From NCBI GenBank assembly GCA_023078685.1, contig JALGAS010000013.1:439001-503000 (forward strand): a stretch of 64,000 nucleotides of DNA. Reading direction: 5' to 3'. The notes beneath the pieces were generated by a model, which worked only from the letters and a program-made list of their open reading frames with translations, searched no databases and was not told where the DNA came from. Positions 56,491-64,000 of the stretch are shown one piece after another (the first letter of the stretch is position 1; the number at the start of each line of letters is the position of its first letter). The stretch comes from Neopestalotiopsis rosae. Its lineage: Eukaryota > Ascomycota > Sordariomycetes > Amphisphaeriales > Sporocadaceae. Both the position numbers and the translations under genes were made by a program.

Positions 56491-58668
56491 CTAGTCAGCG
56501 ACACCATCTCCTGCCCTCGGCTCCGAAGCCTCCGAATCTTCACAAGCATCGTAATACCCGACGCGAATCCGATGAATATATGAGACAGAATCCACCCAAG
56601 CCCCTGGTAACTGAGGATTCCGCATTTGTTCCTCAATCATAGCCCAAAAGTCTCCTACATATCTCTCCGTCATTAGATCCCATTCAAATATCCAGTCTTC
56701 CGGCTCTGGGCCGTATACGAAATCAGACAATTGCATCCACTGGTCCCAAGGGTACCATCTTTCTCTTAAAATCTTGTTGTTTCGAAACATTTTCTTTTCG
56801 ATTTTTCCATACCGCTGCAGATCTATGCCGCACATTTGGAGGTCATCTAACCAAGACATCATTCTCCATAAAATTAGTTCCTGTAACTCTTCAGCGCATG
56901 CAGCGAAGTTGAAGTTTTTGTTCGGAATTAAAACGCCAAAGAATGGAGTGCTATATGGATAGCCCTCAGATCCACGCATATGCTGTGGCAGAGCATGGGA
57001 GTGCTGCTCAAAATGTAAGTCTGCCCCTAATTTAACCAAGTCGCGGACCAAGACTTGGAGCTCTGATGTGTAGTATTCGTACCCATATGCGACAAGATTC
57101 AAAGGCCCAACTCCACGTTCTTCAAGAGCCTGAATCTGTTCACTTGTCACAGTACCTTGCTTGAAAAGTATATACCGAAGTACGTCATCGGAATATTCCC
57201 ACTGGACACGACAGAAGTCCAACCGTTCGTGGATGTCGAGCTCATTGTGATTCGGGGAAAACACTGGCTGGAAGAATTTGAAAAATTCGACAGATTGCGT
57301 TATATAATGTAATTCAACATCGTCGATGATTCCTTGATGAGAACCAGGTCTCCAGGGTTTCACATCTTCAATATCTTCGTATGCGCCGATGGAAGTCAGT
57401 AAATGGTCCATTGCTGGCCACATCAACAGGTCTCTCTGATTATAGACATCTGCAGCAAGTGCTGCATGCACGGGAGTTTCGTGAGAGTTAAAAACCCTCA
57501 GTGTTATATCTGCTCCCCAGAGTAGCAACTGCTCAACCAGTTCAACCTGGCTATAAAGACAGGCGATCTGAATAGATAAATCAGCATCACTGCCACTGAG
57601 CAAAAGTTCATGCGTACTCACATAAAGAAGATTCTCGCCTCCCTCGTTGATGTCATGAATCGATGCCTCCCCACTTCTTATCAGCTCGCCCAAAGCTTGC
57701 GTATTACCAGTCTCGGCGTATTTAAAGACTTCATCTCCATAGGATCGGACGCAGTACGGCTTGAGGTTCATCTGCCATCCGGAAGTCGAGTGAGTAATCC
57801 GTAAATCCCATGCGCTTTGGGACAGCCAGGACGGTGCTTCGAATCGTGTCATCCATCCTAATGATTGTTAGCAAACATTCGCCGCTGCGAAAAAAGACGT
57901 GGAAAGAGTATGTCGGTACCGAAAATAGTATTCTCATCTTCTTTGCCACGACCCCACGTAACACTGCCAAAAGCAGTACGCCAATTGCCAAAGCGCGAAA
58001 ATCTGGCACGTGTTCCAGACTGTCGTGATGTGATTAGAGGTGTGTTTTCTTCTTTTTGTAATTCCATGCAATCATCGTCGTTTTCATGCGATAACACGAC
58101 GGCGTTGTACGAAGAGGTCATTGAAGTTGCCTCGAGTCGGCGAAATATGATCTCGGGTTGAGATTTCGTAAGGGCGCTGGTAACGTTCTCTCAGTATATG
58201 GTTAACGATTGCAGATTTCAAAAATGCTTACACTAGGTATGTTTGCTGTGCCAGGGTCAAAAGCCGGACTGCTGCTTGCATCCGATCTTGAAGCTTTTTG
58301 AGCGTCTCTTTTTCCAGAATGACCCGGACTTTGGCTTTCCCCCTCCTTGATCTTTTGGCAGCCTGTAAATTGGCTGAAAAATGGCGTACAAGCTCTTCGA
58401 GATCATTCACAGCCTTACGGCAGTACGCCAAGGCAAGCTGAGAGGCCCGATCATTTGGTAATAGACTTCCTGTGTCCTTGAAATCGTCCTCAATGACTGT
58501 CAATATTGGTTCAAGCACCTCAATTTCGGTCATGAGATTGCGGACTGTGTCGGGGACATCTTGGATCTCGTCCCATAGCTTCTTGAGCGCGAGTACGGCG
58601 CCAGCGACCTTGCCTGCGGTCTCTACGATCGCAATGCTGCTTGCAACGAGGCCGACAAGCTCAGCCAT
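56491..58668 (-). CDS. Ankyrin-type protein with fungal helical N-terminal domain
   Basis: Exons 58234-58668, 57920-58151 and 56491-57857 give about 677 residues; introns are 82 and 62 nt. Residues 1-145 (MAELVGLVASSIAIVETAGKV..., LTEIEVLEPIL-like helices, a Lys/Arg-rich loop, LTLAQQTYL) resemble the helical N-terminal domains found in front of fungal STAND and ankyrin proteins (PigL_N/Helo-like group), thought to be effector or membrane-active parts. Exon 2 adds a linker ending ENTIFGWMTRFEAPSWLS after splicing. The C-terminal part has ankyrin-like units (FKYAETGNTQALGELIRSGEA, IACLYSQVELVEQLLLWGADI, ETPVHAALAADVY) and then a Trp-rich region (WYPWDQWMQL, PEPEDWIFEW) of unknown fold. No NACHT or NB-ARC ATPase is present. 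Confidence 0.8.
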
Positions 58669-59177
58669 TGTTGTCGCTGTTGCAAGTTCTTCTCAAAGAT
58701 CCTGACGCATCGTAGTGGAAATGGTAGGTAAAGATAAATTGTCTGTCGCACCCGGATCTTGAGGTTGTGCTGCAGGCTGAAAGGGCACAGCGCTTGAGGG
58801 GTGCCTCGCTCCGGCACACGTGCATGAAGAGCGTGGCAGTGCTCCAGTGGCTGCGACTTGCAGGTGGAAATATGCCCTTTCATTCGTCACCAAGTCACAG
58901 ACTCCTAGAGGAGACTGCTGCGCAATTTCGCAGCAGTGCGGAATCTGTTCCCGAGCATCGCTGTTACTTTGTGAAATGGCATTCCTGATCCTTACCATTC
59001 CTGGCAGTTATGAGGTTCCTTGTGAGAACATCAGACACGATATTGTGAAGTCAAAAGTATCATACGCAACAAGCGATCTAGCATTGGTGAAAGACATGAC
59101 ATTGGGGGCGCGTGCTGGTTGAAGCTGTCTTTTTCTACTCCAAAAAATAGTAAGATTTTTCGGCAACTATGTCTCTC
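58669..59177. other. Intergenic region
   Basis: Promoter of the ankyrin-type gene and 3' flank of the APH-like gene. Overlapping short frames on both strands at 58623-59122 have no family resemblance. Confidence 0.5.
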
Positions 59178-60403
59178 TTATAACTTAGCAGCCAAGCTAC
59201 TCCGATTTATGTTTTTGTTCTTTTTGCTCGACTTTTCCTTCTCAACCAATTTCCAAGCGAACTCAGCAAGCGGACCCAATGACTCTGCGTGCTTGCGCGC
59301 TTGTTCACTGCTGGCCTGCTTCGTAGCAACGCGTGCAGCGATACCCTGACAAATGGCGGCGAGACGGAAGATGCTAAAGGCCATGCCCCAATTGATTTCC
59401 GACCGAGGATCCCAGCCAGCGGTCGCGGCATACCAGCCCATAATGGTCTCGGGATCGGGAAGGCCCGGGGTCGCGCCGGGCTGGAAAGCGTCCGATGTGG
59501 CGTATTTCTTTTCTCCGGGCATGACAGCCGTATAGAACGGGTTCATGATGTTGGCCAGATCACTTAGCGGGTGGCCGACGGTTGACATTTCCCAGTCGAG
59601 TATACCAATGACCCTAGGCTCCGTCTTGTGGAAGACGATATTGTCAATCTTGTAATCGCCGTGAATTAGACTCGACCGATCGACTGGCTGTTGCGACGCA
59701 TCCGAGAAGAATGTCATGAACTCGTCAAAGTGAGGCAACTGCCCTACCGGCTTGCCCGTATCGGCATCGACGGCAGAGGCTTGCGCTCCGCAAATTGTCT
59801 TCCATGTAGCTAATTGCCGATCGTAGAATCCATTGGGACGCCCGTAGCTAGCCAGACCGACAGCCTGTTGATCGACACGGTGCAGCCGCGCAAGCGTCTC
59901 TACCGCAGCGCGCCAAAGGGCGGAACGTTCGGCCGGTGACACGTCGGGCATGGCCGGGTCCTCGATGATGCGGCCGTCGAGAAAGGACATGATGTAAAAG
60001 GGCGTGCCAATGACGGCCGGGTCCTCGCAGAGGCAGAAGGCGCGCGGGACGGGCACGTCGGTGGCGCCGCCGCCAAGGGCGGCGATGATGCGGTGCTCGC
60101 GCTCGACCTTGTGCGCCGCCTTGGAGAGCAGCTTTCCCGGCGGCTTCTTTCGCAGCACGTAGCGCGTGCCCGAGGGCGATGTGAGCTGGTACGTCGGGTT
60201 GGACTGGCCAAAGCCGAACTGTGGTAACGGCGAGAGTTAGCGATCGTTGGTGTCCTCCCTGTCCTCGTTCCTGCGCAATGCGCCTGGGGAGCAGCACTTC
60301 ATACCTGCTTTACATCCAGTGGTGTTTCAATCTCGGGTACATGCTTCTGAACATATCGCTCGAGCGACTTGACGTCGATAGGATGCCTCACGCGGCCAGC
60401 CAT
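59178..60403 (-). CDS. APH-family kinase, ACAD10/11-like, peroxisomal targeting signal
   Basis: Exons 60305-60403 and 59178-60218 (86-nt intron) give about 379 residues. The start gives MAGRVRHPIDVKSLERYV. After splicing, FGFGQSNPTYQL and YVLRKKPPGKL form the ATP-binding lobe; EREHRIIAAL is the C helix. SLIHGDYKIDNIVFH is the catalytic loop (HGDxxxxN) and GILDWEMSTVGHP carries the metal-binding Asp. This is the aminoglycoside-phosphotransferase fold as used by ACAD10/ACAD11 N-terminal domains, which phosphorylate 4-hydroxy acyl-CoAs before beta-oxidation. The last three residues are AKL, a good PTS1 peroxisomal signal after a basic KKNKNINRS. The exon around 59900-60200 is very GC-rich. A role with an acyl-CoA dehydrogenase such as the one at 4145-5541 is conceivable but unproven. 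Confidence 0.88.
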
Positions 60404-61195
60404 GGCTGTTTCGCAAGAATGGTATCTCGTTCGTAGTAGAAAGGACAGTGTATAGTCGGGGTCGAAAGTACTTGTGACGGATGTCTCCGAGTGCTGTATG
60501 TCTGCTAGATGGATCGCATATACACAACAACCAAGCGAATTCAAAAATCACGGTAATGACAAGAAGTTCCTCCAGAACCCATCATTGACCGAGGCCACAG
60601 GTCGTGCAAGGGGTAGATCGTGTATTAAAGTATGGCGGGCAGAAACAACAAAGTGAGATCTCGCGTAAACTGCCGAGGTAAGTATTTAGGAGCTCCAGCT
60701 CTTATCATCCGCTAGACTGCGGGCGGTTATCAGTAACCGTCGGCCCCGGAACTGGAGACTGCAGCCCCTGCCTTTTGCGGGGGAGGGGGCCATGTGCGCT
60801 AAACGTTGCCGCGGACTGCAATGCATAGGGACTTTGTATGGAACTTTTGCAAAGTTCATACAACACGTGCTTGTCATTCTCCATCAGCTCAATGTAGAGG
60901 TTTGCATTGATAAAGCTTATTGACAAGTGCATGCAGCACAATATGATATGCATTGCGTTTGCCAAAAGTACAGATTTTAATTCCTTTCGCTATAGCGTAC
61001 AGTGAGATGATGTATGCTTCAGCCATCAATATTAGAACGAGTCCGACTGCCATTGATATTTTGCTGCGAACCATTCTCTTCGCCCCGTACATGATTCACA
61101 ATGATGGTAGTTTCTGCTCGGCTGCTGAAACCCCTTTTGTTGACAGCCAAATTCAAACAGAAACGCCGACTGCCTCTCTTTCCTCGCTTCTCCTC
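60404..61195. other. Intergenic region
   Basis: Promoter of the APH-like gene and 3' flank of the U2AF gene. Small frames on both strands have no family resemblance. Confidence 0.5.
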
Positions 61196-63205
61196 TTACC
61201 AAGCACTAACTTCAAAGTTCTCCTAAAAGCGTAATAAGTTAGAGACTGGCTTAAGATGATCTGAACGGCAGAGAAATAACATACCTCGGGGAAATACGTG
61301 GTGACCACAGTCCGGTCAGCAAATTTGCGGCCGGCCAGTGCGTTGAGGGCCTTCTTGGCCGATTCATTAGTGTCAAACTTGACAAAGATCTTGCCGACTC
61401 CAGCAGATTGTCTGCTGCCTCCGCTTGGTCGGGGAACCTTCAATGCTTCCACCTTTCCGAACTTGGAGCACTCGTCTTGAACGTCCTCGCAAATTTCTGT
61501 ATCTCATTAGTCACTGTGTCGTAGAAGCGCATCAAATCACTTGTACTTACCCTCGTAATCATCGTTGTCCAGAAGCTCCTCGGCTGTGACCATGTTGAGC
61601 AGTTGTAGCACTCTGCCTTCCTCTTGGTCCGTGGATGTGGTACCAGCAAGCATAGACATGGCATTAACACCCATTTCGACGCCAGCAACTTGTGTGATTC
61701 CAATACTGGCCTTCTTTACCGTCAGGCTCTTGTCGCCGATGGCCATACCGTGAAGTCCTTGTACAGCGATGTCTGTAGTACTAGGGTCTGTGTATTCGCA
61801 GAAAGCAATGCCCTGGAACAGTTTGTGTCAGCTATGAGGTCCGCATCTGCGCTCGCACTTGGTCAACTTACTCTCGATTCTTCTGTGCCAGCATCCTTGA
61901 CCAGAACAAACGCCTTGAGCTCTCCGAAAGAAGTCAGGAGCTCCATGACCTGCTCCTCGGTGAGGTATGGCGGGATGTTTGTGACACTAATCTTATTGGG
62001 CGTATCAACGACTACCCGGGACACAACGCCAGGCTCGTATCCGGTGTCATCCACCACAGCCGGCACAATGTAGTCCTTCGGGCGCTGGATCTTGAGACCG
62101 TGACCGCTTCCGTTCGCAACACCATTGCTCATTGCGTCATCAGGCTCCATGGAAATGCCGTCCAAAGCCAATGCTACTGTGGCTTCTGAGGCATGTCTGA
62201 ACTCGAGAAGAGCAAATGTGTGGTCGCGCGAAATCTGGCCAAGAATACAAGGATCGGTGCTCTCTACGACGTTGAGGCCGTTGAGCTGCAGGTTGAAGAA
62301 GCCAATGACGCTTTCTTCGGTAGCGCTCGAAGGGATGTTGTAGGCGAGGAGACGCTTCGACTGGCGACTGTTCGAGGGCTTGAGAGCCGCGTTGTTTACC
62401 GCACCTCCAGGCTGGTTCATAAAAGCTTGAAGCTTGCTGGGATCCATTGGCTGCTGTCGGGGTGCACCTGGAAGTGGGAACATGCCGGACAACTTGGCCT
62501 GTTCAGCTGTGACGTTTTCGTATCCAGGGGGCTTGATGTCCCATTGTGTCATTCGGCGCTTGCGATCCAGAACGGAGATGATATTGGTCAAGTCGGGGGT
62601 GGGCTCTCGCTTCTTGGGGGGAGTCGCGCTGCGACCGCGACGGTTCTGCGCGAAAAGATCCTCGTCCCTGTCCCGTCCTCCTCTATCGTGGCCGCGCCTA
62701 TCGCCGCCGCCTCGTCTGTCATCGAAAAGATCGCGGTCGCGTCGTGGAGGTCTGCCGCCATCATCTCGGCGGTGGTCTCTTCGACCACCTCGATCCCGCT
62801 CGCGGTCTCTGTCGCCTCTCCAATCTCGGTCTCGGCCGCCACCGCCGCCGCCGCCACCACCACCTCCACCATAACGGTCCTCACGTTCGCGGTCTCTGTG
62901 GCTGCGACTCGAAGCGTATGAATCTTGCTCGCCGTCGCGGTGCGAGCGTCTTGGTGATCGGGATCGTCGACGGTCTCTTCGATCGCCGCCGCGTTCGCCG
63001 CGATCACCGCGGTCACCGCGATCGCCTCGGTCACCTCGGTCGCGTCTATCGTCTCTAGAGGAGTAGTCGCGGGATGAGCCATGACGGCCATCTGTAGATG
63101 TGGAATTGATGATTAGCTTAGGTTCTGCAAGTACTGTAGCCAAGACAAGCATCTTGAAAGCAAAATGGCAGACATACCTCGTGACGAATACCCGTCGCCG
63201 TTCAT
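61196..63205 (-). CDS. U2AF2: Splicing factor U2AF large subunit
   Basis: Five exons, 63178-63205, 61872-63091, 61551-61812, 61285-61496 and 61196-61222, give about 582 residues. The first exon codes only MNGDGYSSR plus one base. The N-terminal domain is RD/RS-rich (repeated RGD/DRG and SRSPRRS) with a run of 12 Gly. WDIKPPGYENVTAEQAKLSG is the short region before the RRMs. RRM1 starts KRLLAYNIP, RRM2 is NKISVTNIPPYLTEEQ...GIAFCEYTDP, and the C-terminal UHM domain includes KVEALKVPRPSGG, KIFVKFDTNESAKKAL and RKFADRTVV. The tiny last exon gives EENFEVSAW, the invariant C terminus of the family. It binds the polypyrimidine tract and branch-site factor SF1 to define 3' splice sites in the nucleus. 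Confidence 0.95.
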
Positions 63206-64000
63206 TGTGATATCGAAGCAATTGAGCTTGGGGCTGTCAAGCTTCTTCGATTTTCAATGGCGCCGTTGATGGGAATGTAAATAGTTGCAAGGCGGCGAGC
63301 TGTATTAAGAATCGCGAAAGCTGCGACTGTGGATCTGCAAGGTGAACAGACGAGGCTGGAAGGCGTCGAAATTTTGGCTGCGCGAGAGTCGCGGAAGCGC
63401 CCAGACCAGAAGAGTTAAGGCAGCTTAGGGAGTGCCTAACCTCACTGTCACTTAGCTGCTGTCCACTAACGGAGCGCGGCAATGCGCTAAGGGACCTCGC
63501 CCGAATGGCCCACTTGCCTCTTTGGGCGTGGAATTCAAGGTGTGCCGTCTTGACTCTTTGCCTCTCAATTTGATAGAGAGAAAAAAGTCTTTGGCCACTC
63601 AATGCTTTACTGAGGCCTTGCATTTACTGTTTATCCTAGTTAACACGCTCCCTAACACTTTCTTTACTGATCTGAGATTGAGGAAGGCTTCAACAGGACG
63701 AAATCTAGTGAATAGAAACCTTCCACTTGCCTTTCACCATCAGAAATGCCATCACTGCGTGTTTCCGAGTGGCGAAAGTTGCCCCTGAGCCTCACAGAAC
63801 TATGCATCGACACAACATTAAGATGTGGTCAATCATTTAGGTGGAAAAAGACGGATGACGAGTGGTACGTCTAAATGATCTGTTTCTGCTTCAGACAGAA
63901 TGCAAGGACAACCATGAAGCAAGCAGACTAACTTGGATATAGGCACATGGTTTTACATGGACGTTTACTATCTCTAAAGCAAGATGATACCCATTTACAT
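63206..64000. other. Upstream region of U2AF large subunit gene
   Basis: About 795 bp to the window edge. A 128-codon minus frame (63237-63623) lies just before the start and is probably 5' UTR or promoter. No other feature was recognised. Confidence 0.45.

Noticed and set aside
62193..62921. 242-codon plus frame opposite U2AF
   Set aside because: Antisense shadow of the RD-rich region and RRM1; the minus strand is clearly the real gene.
63237..63623. 128-codon minus frame just upstream of U2AF
   Set aside because: No family match, in the expected 5' UTR and promoter position.
1..64000. CRISPR arrays, riboswitches, rRNA genes, bacterial-type operons
   Set aside because: None seen. Gene structure is fungal nuclear throughout.

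Overview
The window is nuclear DNA of a filamentous ascomycete (Pezizomycotina, probably a Sordariomycete). Genes carry many short introns of about 45-115 nt with GTRNGY-type donors and CTNAY-type branch sites. Families restricted to or expanded in such fungi are present: HET domain, Clr5 domain, Zn(II)2Cys6 factors, DUF3632 and fungal CorA-like proteins. Two AT-rich transposon relics show CAA/CAG to TAA/TAG changes like those left by repeat-induced point mutation (RIP). The species cannot be fixed from the sequence alone. All exon structures were assembled by hand from splice signals, reading-frame continuity and family conservation; no alignment or RNA evidence was available.

Layout. 0-4 kb: 3' end of a Zn-cluster-type transcription factor, then a HET-ankyrin protein. 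4-24 kb: a run of catabolic enzymes (acyl-CoA dehydrogenase, secreted pectin lyase, alpha/beta hydrolase, secreted intradiol dioxygenase, aldehyde dehydrogenase with an apparent frameshift, DUF3632 protein, GNAT acetyltransferase, and a divergent pair of a thiamine-diphosphate enzyme and a short-chain dehydrogenase). 25-31 kb: a large Clr5-ankyrin protein and the lariat debranching enzyme DBR1. 31.8-33.8 kb: a 2-kb Fot1/pogo-type transposon with decayed transposase and a foreign LTR-like segment inside. 34-38 kb: an MDR oxidoreductase beside a divergent ferulate-decarboxylase/flavin-prenyltransferase pair (FDC1/PAD1 type). 38-39.2 kb: a second decayed transposon fused to the 3' stump of a hybrid histidine kinase. 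40-45 kb: a Ser/Thr-rich secreted protein and a full Zn2Cys6 regulator. 45-58.7 kb: a protein kinase-vWA fusion, a CorA-like membrane protein, two related unknown ORFs almost touching, a 47-nt poly(C) run, and an ankyrin-type protein with a helical N-terminal domain. 59-63.2 kb: a peroxisomal-type APH/ACAD10-11-like kinase and the splicing factor U2AF large subunit.

How the parts may work together (inference). Several enzymes fit use of plant cell-wall and phenolic substrates: pectin lyase cuts pectin, FDC1 needs the prenylated flavin made by its divergent neighbour, and the intradiol dioxygenase, ThDP enzyme, aldehyde dehydrogenase, short-chain dehydrogenase and acyl-CoA dehydrogenase could process aromatic acids, aldehydes and acyl-CoAs. 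They do not form one compact cluster. HET-ankyrin, Clr5-ankyrin, the kinase-vWA fusion, the CorA-like protein and the N-domain/ankyrin protein resemble the fungal repertoire linked to non-self recognition and signalling. DBR1 and U2AF2 are housekeeping anchors.

The clearest structural discoveries are a complete 468-bp hAT-type MITE with perfect 8-bp target duplication sitting inside intron 3 of the pectin lyase gene, the Fot1-like element with 44-bp inverted repeats and a TA duplication, and the truncation of a histidine kinase gene at a transposon border.
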